The notes below the pieces were generated by a model that was not told the DNA's origin, made no database searches, and saw nothing but the letters and a program-made list of their open reading frames with translations. Shown piece after piece: positions 16,358 through 25,264 of a stretch of DNA of 45,609 bases; positions within the stretch are counted from its first letter, which is position 1, and every line of letters begins with the position of its first letter. A program made the translations under genes and the position numbers. Source of the stretch: Gallionellales bacterium GWA2_60_142 (lineage in GTDB: Bacteria; Pseudomonadota; Gammaproteobacteria; Burkholderiales; Gallionellaceae); assembly GCA_001801085.1 (NCBI GenBank), contig MGWR01000022.1:1-45609 (forward strand), given 5' to 3'.

Positions 16358-17281
16358 CTAGGTTTCGCGCCGGCTGCTCAGACTGACGACCAACACGCCA
16401 GCCAGCACCAGCGCCGAGCCTGCAATCTGCAACAACGAAATGCGCTCGCCCAGGAACACATACGCCATGTAGATCGTGCTGACCGGCCCTGCCGTGCCGA
16501 TCAGCGACGCGCTGCCCGAGCCGATGCGGCGGATGGCGAAGGACAACAGGAATACCGGCAGCACCGTCGAAAATATCGCCATCGCAATGGACAGCTCGTA
16601 CACGCGCAACGGCAGATCGAGCGCACCCAACGGACGCATCAATACGAACTGCAATACGCATGCCGCACTCGCGACCTGCGATGCATAGGCCGTGAAGCGC
16701 AACGCCCCGATGCGCGCAATGGCATGTCCCGCCCCCACCAGATAGATCGCGTAGGACAAGGTGCTGGCGAACACCAGCGCCGCACCCAATACGACGCCGC
16801 CCTCCGTCACGCCAACGTCGTGCAGGAACACCAGCGCGATCCCGGCATAGCTCAGCAGCATCGCCGCGACGATGCTTGCGGTGATGCGCCGCTTGAATAC
16901 CCATGCGGCGAGGATCACCGTCATCGTCGGATAGAGGAACAGGATCAAGCGCTCCAGGCCGGCGGAAATATATTGGAGCCCGAGGAAGTCGAGATAGCTG
17001 GCAAGGTAATAGCCGACCAGTCCCAACCCCAGCACCAGCAAACGGTCATGCGTGTTCAGCGGCTCGGCATGCTGCCGCTTCGCCCAGACCGCCACGCCAA
17101 CGAAGAACGGCGCGGAGAACGCCATGCGCAAGGCCAGCAGCGTCACCGCATCCACGCTGTCCAGATACGCCAGCTTCACCAGGATCGCCTTCGCCGAAAA
17201 GCCGACAGCCGCGAGCAGCGCGAAGACAACGCCGAGAATCGCATCCCGATTGACGATGGTGCTGCGTGTTTGACTTGCCAT
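16358..17281 (-). CDS. EamA/DMT-superfamily permease with an attenuator-like leader
   Basis: Inner-membrane permease of 307 aa with about ten hydrophobic helices in two EamA repeats (for example LLAAVGFSAKAILVKLAY in helix 1 and GSALVLAGVLVVSLSS at the end). The substrate is not predictable; relatives export amino acids, purines or metabolites. It is convergent with the sulfotransferase gene. Its 5' leader (17282-17465) is unusual: it holds a near-leaderless short ORF and overlapping hairpins, the last of which covers the GGGG segment 9-13 nt before the ATG. This implies regulated expression, perhaps by translation of the leader peptide. Confidence 0.88.
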   Translation of the reverse strand: MASQTRSTIVNRDAILGVVFALLAAVGFSAKAILVKLAYLDSVDAVTLLALRMAFSAPFFVGVAVWAKRQHAEPLNTHDRLLVLGLGLVGYYLASYLDFLGLQYISAGLERLILFLYPTMTVILAAWVFKRRITASIVAAMLLSYAGIALVFLHDVGVTEGGVVLGAALVFASTLSYAIYLVGAGHAIARIGALRFTAYASQVASAACVLQFVLMRPLGALDLPLRVYELSIAMAIFSTVLPVFLLSFAIRRIGSGSASLIGTAGPVSTIYMAYVFLGERISLLQIAGSALVLAGVLVVSLSSRRET

Positions 17282-17288
17282 GATGTGA

Positions 17289-17352
17289 AGACCCCGAGTG
17301 ATGGACTAACGCGGGTCTCGGGCTCAAGCAACTACGGAAGACCCGCAGTTGC
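17289..17352 (-). promoter_or_regulatory. Mutually exclusive leader hairpins before the DMT permease
   Basis: Read on the minus strand, three pairings compete. A: GCAACT (17352-17347) with AGTTGC (17333-17328), plus inner CGG/CCG. B: GCGGGTCT (17346-17339) with AGACCCGC (17318-17311), 8 bp, incompatible with A. C: AGACCC (17318-17313) with GGGTCT (17294-17289), incompatible with B and covering the GGGG ribosome-site candidate. This is the architecture of an attenuator or riboswitch expression platform. No ligand class is recognised. Confidence 0.5.
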
Positions 17353-17370
17353 CCGGTTAAAAAGCTGACG

Positions 17371-17463
17371 TTAAAACAGGAGCGCGCTGCGGCAGTGGAC
17401 TAGCGAGGCTAGCCACAGTCGCTTGGCGATGATGGATTCGGCGGAGATGGGTTGCGTTTGCAT
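17371..17463 (-). CDS. Putative 30-codon leader peptide
   Basis: ATG at 17463 to TAA at 17371 encodes 30 aa starting MQTQPISAES and ending VHCRSALLF. It has no Shine-Dalgarno, but the promoter at 17500-17472 would start transcription only about 2 nt before this ATG, so it could be translated from a leaderless end. Its stop codon lies 18 nt before the first of the competing hairpins that precede the DMT permease. Its role as a regulatory uORF is inferred. No codon run typical of an amino-acid attenuator is present, so arrest by the nascent peptide would be more likely. Confidence 0.4.
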   Translation of the reverse strand: MQTQPISAESIIAKRLWLASLVHCRSALLF

Positions 17464-17471
17464 GGGGACGG

Positions 17472-17500
17472 AATATACGGAGGGACGGGAGCGCGGTCAA
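17472..17500 (-). promoter_or_regulatory. Strong sigma-70 promoter for the leader and DMT permease
   Basis: On the minus strand TTGACC (17500-17495) and TATATT (17477-17472) are spaced by exactly 17 nt, near consensus. The predicted start is near 17465, just before the leader-peptide ATG. Confidence 0.65.
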
Positions 17501-17526
17501 CAACCGCCCCCGTTCGATCCGCAACC

Positions 17527-18066
17527 TTATCTGGAATAAGCTGCCGTAAGCTTCGCCGTACCCAAGCCCGTCGCGTGCAGCATAAAACCGATCAGCGCGG
17601 CGCTGGCATCTTCCGGCACGTCGAGCTTGTCCACCTTCAGCGCATGCACGGTGAAAACATAACGGTGCGGCTTGTCGCCCGGCGGCGGACAAGCACCGCC
17701 AAAATTGCGCGCGCCGAAATCATTACGGCCTTGTTTCGCGCCCTCCGGCAAAGCGGCTTGCACCACGGCGGAGGCGGGCAAGCCCGTCGAAGTGGAGGGA
17801 ATGTCGTACACCACCCAATGCCACCAGCCGCTGCCGGTAGGCGCATCGGGATCGTATACCGTCACCGCAAAACTGCGCGTGCCTGCCGGTGCGTGTTTCC
17901 AGTTCAACGCGGGAGAAAGATTGCCGCCCTCGCAACCGAAGCCTTTGTAGACTTGCGCAGCCGACATCGTCCGCCCCTCCGCCACCTCCGGGCTGGACAA
18001 CTCGAACGCCCAAGCGCTGCCTGCCAGCAACAGGGATGAAACAACTCCAACAAAAATACGCTGCAT
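17527..18066 (-). CDS. Periplasmic PEBP-family (YbhB/YbcL, Raf-kinase-inhibitor-like) protein
   Basis: Phosphatidylethanolamine-binding-protein family member of 179 aa with a signal peptide (MQRIFVGVVSSLLLAGSAWA). Family hallmarks are the anion-pocket motif DPDAPTGSGWWHWVVYDIP (around residue 70) and the later GARNFGGACPPPGDKPHRY. The molecular role of bacterial YbhB/YbcL proteins is poorly defined. The frame is open to 18264, but AAGGAG before the ATG at 18066 and the signal peptide fix the start. A REP-like element separates it from the araC-type gene. Confidence 0.9.
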   Translation of the reverse strand: MQRIFVGVVSSLLLAGSAWAFELSSPEVAEGRTMSAAQVYKGFGCEGGNLSPALNWKHAPAGTRSFAVTVYDPDAPTGSGWWHWVVYDIPSTSTGLPASAVVQAALPEGAKQGRNDFGARNFGGACPPPGDKPHRYVFTVHALKVDKLDVPEDASAALIGFMLHATGLGTAKLTAAYSR

Positions 18067-18158
18067 GAATTTCTCCTTTGAGTGGTTGCGATGGAAGCAG
18101 TGTAGTGCGAGGCAACGATGCGAAACGCTCAACAAGAGGCGTGGAACGCTCAATCGTC

Positions 18159-18276
18159 CTCCCCTCTCCCGCAGGCGGGAGAGAGGGTGGGATGAGGGAC
18201 GGTAATTTAAAACCAGTTTATGCGGTACTCGCAGCCCCTCATCCCCGCCCCTTCGCCCGCCCACGGGAGAAGGGAG
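18159..18276. repeat. REP/REPIN-like inverted palindromic pair
   Basis: One hairpin, CTCTCCCGC-ag-GCGGGAGAG (18164-18183), continues into GGGTGGGATGAGGG. An inverted partner (CCCTCATCCC at 18236-18245, then a GC-rich hairpin to 18276) follows about 40 nt later. Pairs of this CCCTCTCCC..GGGAGAGGG type are common dispersed intergenic elements in proteobacteria. Whether other copies exist in this genome cannot be seen here. Confidence 0.65.
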
Positions 18277-18288
18277 AAAAACAAAATC

Positions 18289-19134
18289 TCACAAACTATT
18301 CGCTACCTCAGCCGGATCGATCCCGAAGCGCCCGATAAAGTTGCGACGAAAACTGGGAATGGAGCGGTAGCCATGATCCATCGCCACCGCCTTCACCGGC
18401 TTGCGCGTCACCTGCAATTGCACCAATGCCGAATGCAGTCGCGCTTCCTGGATCAATGCGCGCAACGAAGTTCCTTCGGAAACGAGACGCCTGCGCAAGG
18501 TTGCGCCGCTGATACAAAACAACTCTTCGAAATGCGCGGAAGCCCATACGCGCGCGGGGTCGGCAGACACCGCCAACCGGATGCGCGCAGACAGACTCGG
18601 ATCATGCGCCTGAATAAACTGCCCGTACCCGGCGCGAAACAGCGCCAGCAAAATGCCGAGCAGACGGTAGTTGCGCAATGCCGTATCCGTCGCATCCGCA
18701 TCCCCGATGTAGGCCAGCAGCGACTCCATCACCGCAGGCAGCTCGCCCACACTCACCGCCTCGCCCTGCACCGGCATCGCCCCGAGCAACAAACCGCGCG
18801 CCATGCTCACCACCTCCCACGGGAACGGGATCGCCCACGCGCGATACGGCGTGACACCATCAGGAATATTCTCGATATCGGCCTGCATGGCGAAATGCGT
18901 CATCAGGAATTGCCCCGTCGTGCACTCCCATGTCGCGCCCCCGGCATGGAGGCGCTTCATGCCCGACAAAGGAATCATCAGCAACGGTATATCGCAAGCC
19001 ACGGCATGCAGCCGGTAGCGATGCAGCGCGACGGTGGCGCTGGCGCTGGCGGCAAGGCTGGATTGTTCGAGCGCGGCGGCGAGTTGGCGGATGGATTGAG
19101 TGGCTTGGTTGTTAAGGTTGGCAGCTTGTTGCAT
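18289..19134 (-). CDS. AraC-family transcriptional regulator
   Basis: A 281-aa regulator. The N-terminal 170 residues resemble the AraC-binding-like sensor domain of XylS-type activators (LMIPLSGMKRLHAGG). The C-terminal 100 residues form the two helix-turn-helix DNA-binding domain: FEELFCISGATLRRRLVSEG for the first helix pair, then VKAVAMDHGYRSIPSFRRNF for the second. The effector and targets are unknown. It lies upstream of the PEBP-family gene on the same strand with a REP-like element between them. Confidence 0.9.
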   Translation of the reverse strand: MQQAANLNNQATQSIRQLAAALEQSSLAASASATVALHRYRLHAVACDIPLLMIPLSGMKRLHAGGATWECTTGQFLMTHFAMQADIENIPDGVTPYRAWAIPFPWEVVSMARGLLLGAMPVQGEAVSVGELPAVMESLLAYIGDADATDTALRNYRLLGILLALFRAGYGQFIQAHDPSLSARIRLAVSADPARVWASAHFEELFCISGATLRRRLVSEGTSLRALIQEARLHSALVQLQVTRKPVKAVAMDHGYRSIPSFRRNFIGRFGIDPAEVANSL

Positions 19135-19257
19135 GGCAATATTTCAATCAATCCGTCAATTTATCTTCGGCAGCACCAGAAAATCAGACGAGAGCTGACG
19201 GTGATGTTTGATCGACAACAGCAATCACCAGCATTCTGAAACGGTAAGCTATATCGT

Positions 19258-19740
19258 TTAATAGCGGAACAAGTGGAACCACCAAACTCGAAATAGATAC
19301 CACCATTTACGAAATAGATTCGAGTGATAGCCAATTTGTATGGTTGGAGAGTTTTGAGTCGTTGTGCGCGCATAAGCACCCACAACTTCTATGTTTGTAA
19401 AATCTACATAAACTTCAAAACTCGCTCTTGGCTCAAGCTTCGTTTCCCCAGAGAAAGTTACATTTGCTTGATCCGACAAACCATCATTTACAAAATAGGA
19501 AGGTAATGAAAAAAGCTCACCACTACTCAGCACAAACCCGTAGTCGTGCAGTTCGATAGGATGCTTGCTAGTGTTCACAACATACATCCCTTCTCCAGGA
19601 GAAATCGGTGGCTCAAGGCAACCAAGCTTGACCAGCACTCTGTCTCGCCGATCAAGTACCTGCCAAAAAAATGATTGAAGTCCCGTCAAGGCAGCCACGA
19701 CTGCCCCAACAAACGTTACCCATTTGACTAAATCATCCAT
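19258..19740 (-). CDS. Hypothetical membrane-anchored protein in an AT-richer patch
   Basis: Unrecognised 160-aa protein. One hydrophobic segment near residues 8-28 (VTFVGAVVAALTGLQSFFWQ) suggests an N-terminal membrane anchor. The rest looks strand-rich, and the C-terminus is aromatic and basic (KWWYLFRVWWFHLFRY). Base composition across about 19140-19760 is clearly more AT-rich than flanking genes, which suggests recent acquisition. It starts 33 nt after the YebC-family gene on the same strand. Confidence 0.6.
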   Translation of the reverse strand: MDDLVKWVTFVGAVVAALTGLQSFFWQVLDRRDRVLVKLGCLEPPISPGEGMYVVNTSKHPIELHDYGFVLSSGELFSLPSYFVNDGLSDQANVTFSGETKLEPRASFEVYVDFTNIEVVGAYARTTTQNSPTIQIGYHSNLFRKWWYLFRVWWFHLFRY

Positions 19741-19773
19741 AGTAGCTTTATGTGAAAGTGATACTTGGTCCCC

Positions 19774-20478
19774 CTAGCCCGCCAACCCCACATAAACATT
19801 CTGCACATCGTCGTCCGCATCCATCGCTTCGAGGAACGCTTCCACTTCTTCGCGCTCGGCGTCGCTGCCCAGCGTGACGGGATTCTTCGGGCGGTAGCCC
19901 AGTTGTGCGGAGACAACGGTGAAGCCCTGCGCGGGCAACGCCTTGCACACGGCGTCCAGATCGGTGGTGTCGGTGATGAACAGGGTTGCGCCTTCTTCGG
20001 AGGGTTCGAGGTCTTGCGCGCCCGCTTCGATGGCGGCGACTTCGGGGTCAGAGTCTTTCGAGTTCGGCGTCGCTTCGATCATGCCGACGTAGCTGAAGTC
20101 CCACGAGACCGAGCCTTCCGCGCCGAGCTGGCCTTTGCGGAACAGCACGCGCATGCTGGACATGGTGCGGTTGATGTTGTCGGACAGGCATTCGACGATA
20201 ACGGGTACGCGGTGCGGCGCAAAGCCTTCGTAGACGAGACGCTCCAGTTGCGCGCCGCCATCCAGCAGGCCCGCGCCCTTCTTGATCGCGCGCTCCAGCG
20301 TGTCCTTGGGCATGGATGCCTTCTTGGCCTGCTCGACCACCAGACGCAGGCGCGAATTCAGGTCGGGATCGGCGCCGCCCTTGGCGGCGACCATGATTTC
20401 CTTGGACAGCTTGCCGAAAATTTTGCCCTTGGCGTTCGCTGCGATTTCCTTATGTCTGGCTTTCCACTGTGCGCCCAT
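19774..20478 (-). CDS. YebC/PmpR-family protein
   Basis: Family DUF28 (YebC/PmpR) member of 234 aa, similar in length to YebC (about 246). It begins [19 protein letters not shown], and the conserved [18 protein letters not shown] lies near residue 60. The start and spacing look more like the YeeN/YebC_II-type paralogue than the RuvC-linked YebC. Members have been described as transcription regulators and, more recently, as translation factors easing stalls at proline runs. It is on the minus strand, 77 nt after the porin gene. Confidence 0.9.
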   Translation of the reverse strand: MGAQWKARHKEIAANAKGKIFGKLSKEIMVAAKGGADPDLNSRLRLVVEQAKKASMPKDTLERAIKKGAGLLDGGAQLERLVYEGFAPHRVPVIVECLSDNINRTMSSMRVLFRKGQLGAEGSVSWDFSYVGMIEATPNSKDSDPEVAAIEAGAQDLEPSEEGATLFITDTTDLDAVCKALPAQGFTVVSAQLGYRPKNPVTLGSDAEREEVEAFLEAMDADDDVQNVYVGLAG

Positions 20479-20555
20479 GTCGATTCTCTATAGCTTGAAT
20501 GAAGAAGACGCGCATCTTGCCTCAACTACTGCCGCGCTTCAATCTCGAACTCGGA

Positions 20556-21839
20556 TCAGAATGACCAGGTCAGTTGTGCACTGGCGCGATCGCCCAGGTT
20601 GGCGGCGATAGTTTGTGCGTTGTTAAGCGAAGCGCCGGCGGCGATTGCTGCGGGGTTGGAGACTTTCATCGCGCGCCATTCGTAATTGAAAATCACGTGA
20701 GTGGCGGGATTAACAAAATATTGCAGGCCAAGCGTGGTGGTCGCGAACTCGCGTTCGTTGGCGAGGGTTTGTTTCATGAAGTCCAGATAGTCGTAACGCA
20801 GATCGACTTCCCATTGCGGCAGGAAGCGCCAGCCGCCTTCCAGATACCAGCCGCCGGCCTTTTCGTTCACGCCGACGACGAACGGCTGCCCGACGAAGGG
20901 CGGCGTCTGGCCGCCGACGATCATGCCGGCGGCGCGCAGGTATTCCGCCGAGGCGCGGTAGTTGCCCTGCAGGTATTTGAGTCCCACTCCTTCGCGCACC
21001 AGTGCGTATTGCTGCGTGCCGAACAAACGCGAACCGTCCTGCCGCCAGACGTACGCACTGAAGTCTTCGCGGTTGGGCCCTTTGCCTCCAAGCAGATAAG
21101 AAGCCTGAAAGCGCAACGTCAGGTCCTTGCGGCCGTCGCTGTCGTGCAGCCGGTCGATGGAATCGCCGTTGGACAACATCGCGGCATAGGAGTACTCCCA
21201 CTGGCCGCGGTTGAACGTGTCGAAAACCTGCACGCCCCAGTCGCGATAGCCGGAGAAGCCGCTGGTCAGGCTGGCAAAAGAAGCGCCGGCGGGATTGACC
21301 GCGCCGTTTGCCTGCACCGGCAGCCCCACCAGCAGGTACAGCACCGCGTTGGAGTTGTACACATAGGGCGCGGATACGTTGACGGCCTGCAATGCCTCCT
21401 CGCCGGTGGGCAGCTTGAACAGGCCGGCGCGCATGCGCGCACCGGGAATGAAGCTGAAGGTCAGCGATGCATCGGTCAGCATCACGTCGCTGTAATAGGT
21501 CGTGCCGTTCTGCCCGGCGTCGAGCGCGACGAAATAATTGATCTCGTCCGTGAGCCCGCCGCGCGCGCCCAGTCCGGCGCGCAATATCTGAAACTGCTGC
21601 GGGCTCTCCAGGTTCGGCCAGTTGAGGTTGAGTGCGGAATACTTGCCGTTGTGTACTGCGGCCGCCCCCTGCAGCTTGGTCACCGGCCGGGCGTCGATGT
21701 GGGTGTAGGTCGGCTGGACGAAGCCGAAATACCTGAACGCGGGCGCATCGGGCGCCTCGTTGCCTTGCAACTGCAGCCAGTTGGTCGCCTGCGCGGAAGC
21801 GGAGGCGACCAAAGCCAGCAAACCGATGACGACTCTCAT
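20556..21839 (-). CDS. OprP/OprO-like outer-membrane porin
   Basis: A 427-aa outer-membrane beta-barrel protein with a signal peptide ending ASASAQA and a C-terminal aromatic (LTWSF) required for Bam-dependent assembly. The alternating strand pattern (FRAGLFKLPTGEEAL-like, WEVDLRYDYLDF, TTLGLQYFVNPATHVIFNYEW) matches phosphate-selective porin-like proteins. Specificity is not certain. Its ATG overlaps the stop codon of the upstream GGDEF/EAL gene (ATGA), so the two are translationally coupled. Confidence 0.85.
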   Translation of the reverse strand: MRVVIGLLALVASASAQATNWLQLQGNEAPDAPAFRYFGFVQPTYTHIDARPVTKLQGAAAVHNGKYSALNLNWPNLESPQQFQILRAGLGARGGLTDEINYFVALDAGQNGTTYYSDVMLTDASLTFSFIPGARMRAGLFKLPTGEEALQAVNVSAPYVYNSNAVLYLLVGLPVQANGAVNPAGASFASLTSGFSGYRDWGVQVFDTFNRGQWEYSYAAMLSNGDSIDRLHDSDGRKDLTLRFQASYLLGGKGPNREDFSAYVWRQDGSRLFGTQQYALVREGVGLKYLQGNYRASAEYLRAAGMIVGGQTPPFVGQPFVVGVNEKAGGWYLEGGWRFLPQWEVDLRYDYLDFMKQTLANEREFATTTLGLQYFVNPATHVIFNYEWRAMKVSNPAAIAAGASLNNAQTIAANLGDRASAQLTWSF

Positions 21840-24800
21840 GTCATGCCTCCACGTTCCAGCAGTTTGACGAATTCGACTGCCGGAACCGGCCGGCTGTACA
21901 GATAGCCCTGCACTTCGTCGCAGCCGTAGTTGCGCAGGAAGGCAAGTTGCTCATCCTTCTCGACGCCCTCGGCGATGACCTTGAGCTGCATGGTATGCCC
22001 GAGCTGAATGATCGCGCGGACGATGGCGGCCGAATCGGCGTCTTCAGTCAGGTCGCGCACGAAGGACTGGTCGATCTTGAGCTTGTCGACGGCCAGCCGC
22101 TTCAGGTAGGTCAGGCTGGAGTAGCCCGTGCCGAAGTCGTCGATGGACAGCTTCACGCCCATGTCCTTCAGGCTATGCAACGTCCTGATCGCGATATCGA
22201 TATCCTGCAGCAGAATGGATTCGGTGAGCTCCAGCTCCAGCAGCTCAGCGGGCAGGCCGGTCTGGTGCAGCACTCTGGTCACGGTGTCGACCAGCGTGCC
22301 GCGCTTGAATTGCAGCGCGGACAGGTTAACCGCCATCGCCAGCGCATGTCCCTGTTCGCGCCATGCCTGCGCCTGACGGCAGGCCTCCTGCAGCACCCAT
22401 TCGCCGATAGGAATGATCAGGCCGCTACGTTCCGCCAGCGGGATGAAACGCCCCGGCGGTATCAGTCCCAGTTCCGGATGCTGCCAGCGCACCAGCGCCT
22501 CGACGCCGACGATGCGTTCGCCGCCGATGTCGACCTGCGGCTGGAAGTGCAACAGGAACTCCCGGTTGTTCAGCGCATTGCGCAACTGTCCCTGCAGATG
22601 AAGTTGTTCCTGCGCATCGATATTCATCTTCTCCGAGAAGAAGCGGTAAGTGTTGCGGCCGCTGTCCTTGGCCTGGTACAGCGCGGTGTCCGCGTCCCTG
22701 AGCAGGGTGTCGAACTCGCGGCTGTCGAGCGGATACAGGCTGATGCCGACACTGAACGAGGTGTTGAGCGAGTAGTTGTCGATCTCGAACGGGTCGGTGA
22801 ACACCTCGACGATGTGCTGGGCGATGCCGCCAATCGCGCCGAGATCGCTCAGATGCGGCAACAGCACGATGAACTCGTCGCCGCCCTGGCGGCTGATGGT
22901 GTCGCTATCGCGCAGGCATCCGCGCAAACGCTCGACGACCTTGACCAGCAGCTGGTCGCCGAAGTTATGCCCCAGCGTGTCGTTGACCTGCTTGAAGTTG
23001 TCCAGGTCGAGGAAAAGCATCGCCACGCCGGAATGGTCGCGGTCTGCCTGAGCGATGGCCTGTTCGAAACGGTCGCGCAGCAACACCCGGTTGGGTAAAC
23101 CGGTCAATATGTCGTGGTGCGCCAGGAATTCCAGTTTCCGTTCGGCCGCCTCGTGCTCGGCGCGGGTGCGCAGCGTCTCGATGCCGTAGGCCAGGTCGTT
23201 GGCCATTTCTTCGAGCAACTTGACTTCCTCTCGCTCGAAGGCCCCGGTCTCGGAGGAATAGATCGTCAACGCGCCGAGCACATGCTTCTTGCCGTTCAGC
23301 GGCAGCCCGATACTGGAGCGGTAGCCATGCGCCAGCGCGGTTTCGCGCCACAGGGCCGCACGAGGATTGGAAGCGTAATCCTGGTTGATGTCGGTCAGCC
23401 CGGTGCGTATCGCGGTGCCGGTCGGCCCTCGCCCGATCTCGATGTCGGCCCAGGACAGCTCCAGGCCGTCCAGATAGTCTTGCTCGTCGCCATACTGGGC
23501 GACCGTGCGCACCGATTTTCCTTCATCGTGCTCGGCGTATCCCACCCAGGCCATGCGGTAGCCGCCGCTTTCCACCACCAGACGACAGATGTCGTCCAGC
23601 AGCTTGTTTTCTTCCACCGCATGCACCAACGTGGTGTTGCAGTCGCTCAACAACTTGAGCGCGCGGTTCAGCCGCTGCTGGGCATGCTCGGCGTGCTTGC
23701 GTTCGGTGATGTCCTGGGCCGCGCCGATCAGACGGGTGGTGACGCCCTGCGGGTCCTTTTCGATCTTGAAACTCACCGAAATCCAGCGCGCCGAACCATC
23801 CGGACACAGGATGCGCACCTCGGTCTGCGCCATGAAATCCGGATCGTGTGCATGCAATGCCTGGCGGATATGCTCCTCCACCAGATGCGCGTCTTCCGGA
23901 TGCACCCAGCGCCGGGCAAAATCTTCCGGATGCAGGCGATAACCGCCAAATTGCTCGACGGTGGCATGATGGAGGGAAAAATACTGGTCGTTGAGCACGA
24001 GTTCGTCGCTGCCCGCCTCGTATTCCCAATAGCCGAGACGGGTGATCCGCAACGCCTCGGAAAGGGAAGCCTCGCTTGCGCGCAACGCGGCTTCGGTGCG
24101 CAGGCGCACGTCCAGCATTTCGTTGAATTCCTGCGCCACCTCGCGAATCTCCGGCGGACCGGCCAGCTCGGCTCGCGCATCCTGTCGTCCTATCCGGATC
24201 GCCCGTGCGACCGACGCCAGCGCGCCGACAGGACGGGTTATCCGGCGCGCGATCATCCAGGCCACGCCCAGAATGAACAGCAGACTGAGAGAGCCGAGCA
24301 CCGCATTGCGCATCAGCGCTTCGCGCAGCTCGCCATAAGTGGTCTTCGTCGGGATGCCTACGAAAGCATACCAGCCGGATCCCTGGATGGGGGTGACGGA
24401 ATAGAACCGGCTTATCCCATCCGCCCCTGTCGCTTCGATCTCCCCGTCCTTGACCTCCAGCACCCTGCGCACCTGTTCGTTGCCGCTCAGATCCTTGCCT
24501 ACCCATTTCTCGGTATCGAGATTGCGCCAGACGATCACGCCTTTCGCCGTCACCACGCCGACCACCGTATCCGGTTGCAGCGGCGCATTGCTAAGGTTGG
24601 GCTCATACAGCGCAAGATCCAGCGGCAGGCCGAGATAGCCGGTCTTGCGGCCCATATCGTCGCGGATAGGGTAGGTCAGCACCGTCACCCAGCGTCCGGT
24701 GATCGGGCCGTAAAACGGATCGCTGACGACCAGCCCGTCCTCGACCATCGTGCGCGGGAACCACGGCGACCTGGCGATGGACACCGGCTTGCCGCCCGGC

Positions 24801-25150
24801 TGGGGCACCGCCGAACAGACTGCCGTGCCCTTCAGGTCGATCACCGTCATGTTGGCCGATCTGGGGAACAACTGGCGGAAGTCCCACAATATCTGATCGC
24901 ACTTGCGGCCATCCACCTGGCGGATGATCGGCCGCTTGGACATCTGAACCAGCAGGTCGCGATTGTTCTTCAGCACCCTGTCGACATCGGACGCCGCAAT
25001 CACCGCCAGCGTGCGTGCCATCGCCTTGGCCTCTTCGACCTGATGCCGGGCATCGTCGAAGACGGTGTAGGCAAAAATCGCGATCATCGGCAACGCAAAG
25101 GCCGCCACCAGGGCCAGCAACTGCGCGCGTATCGTGAGGAACGATTTCAT
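21836..25150 (-). CDS. Cache-HAMP-PAS-GAF-GGDEF-EAL cyclic-di-GMP protein
   Basis: Large 1104-aa membrane sensor. It has a TM helix near residues 10-30, a periplasmic double-Cache-like domain to about 290, a second TM helix, HAMP, PAS (about 355-490), GAF (500-650), GGDEF (665-830) and EAL (840-1100). The cyclase site RQGGDEF, an RxxD inhibitory site (RDSD), and the phosphodiesterase motifs GVEALVRW, ELTES and DDFGTGYSS are all intact, so both activities are possible. The frame opens at 25234, but MKSFLTIRAQL at 25150 leads into the first TM helix. The Shine-Dalgarno is weak. It is coupled to the downstream porin gene by a 4-nt overlap. Confidence 0.93.
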   Translation of the reverse strand: MKSFLTIRAQLLALVAAFALPMIAIFAYTVFDDARHQVEEAKAMARTLAVIAASDVDRVLKNNRDLLVQMSKRPIIRQVDGRKCDQILWDFRQLFPRSANMTVIDLKGTAVCSAVPQPGGKPVSIARSPWFPRTMVEDGLVVSDPFYGPITGRWVTVLTYPIRDDMGRKTGYLGLPLDLALYEPNLSNAPLQPDTVVGVVTAKGVIVWRNLDTEKWVGKDLSGNEQVRRVLEVKDGEIEATGADGISRFYSVTPIQGSGWYAFVGIPTKTTYGELREALMRNAVLGSLSLLFILGVAWMIARRITRPVGALASVARAIRIGRQDARAELAGPPEIREVAQEFNEMLDVRLRTEAALRASEASLSEALRITRLGYWEYEAGSDELVLNDQYFSLHHATVEQFGGYRLHPEDFARRWVHPEDAHLVEEHIRQALHAHDPDFMAQTEVRILCPDGSARWISVSFKIEKDPQGVTTRLIGAAQDITERKHAEHAQQRLNRALKLLSDCNTTLVHAVEENKLLDDICRLVVESGGYRMAWVGYAEHDEGKSVRTVAQYGDEQDYLDGLELSWADIEIGRGPTGTAIRTGLTDINQDYASNPRAALWRETALAHGYRSSIGLPLNGKKHVLGALTIYSSETGAFEREEVKLLEEMANDLAYGIETLRTRAEHEAAERKLEFLAHHDILTGLPNRVLLRDRFEQAIAQADRDHSGVAMLFLDLDNFKQVNDTLGHNFGDQLLVKVVERLRGCLRDSDTISRQGGDEFIVLLPHLSDLGAIGGIAQHIVEVFTDPFEIDNYSLNTSFSVGISLYPLDSREFDTLLRDADTALYQAKDSGRNTYRFFSEKMNIDAQEQLHLQGQLRNALNNREFLLHFQPQVDIGGERIVGVEALVRWQHPELGLIPPGRFIPLAERSGLIIPIGEWVLQEACRQAQAWREQGHALAMAVNLSALQFKRGTLVDTVTRVLHQTGLPAELLELELTESILLQDIDIAIRTLHSLKDMGVKLSIDDFGTGYSSLTYLKRLAVDKLKIDQSFVRDLTEDADSAAIVRAIIQLGHTMQLKVIAEGVEKDEQLAFLRNYGCDEVQGYLYSRPVPAVEFVKLLERGGMT

Positions 25151-25264
25151 TTTGAATCCGGTAATTGGGGAGATCGAAAGGCGTGCTCGTCGCCCTTCTG
25201 CAGACACAAAACAAGCGCTGGCATCATACCCCAAATACCTTCGCAGATTTATCGGGGTTATCCC

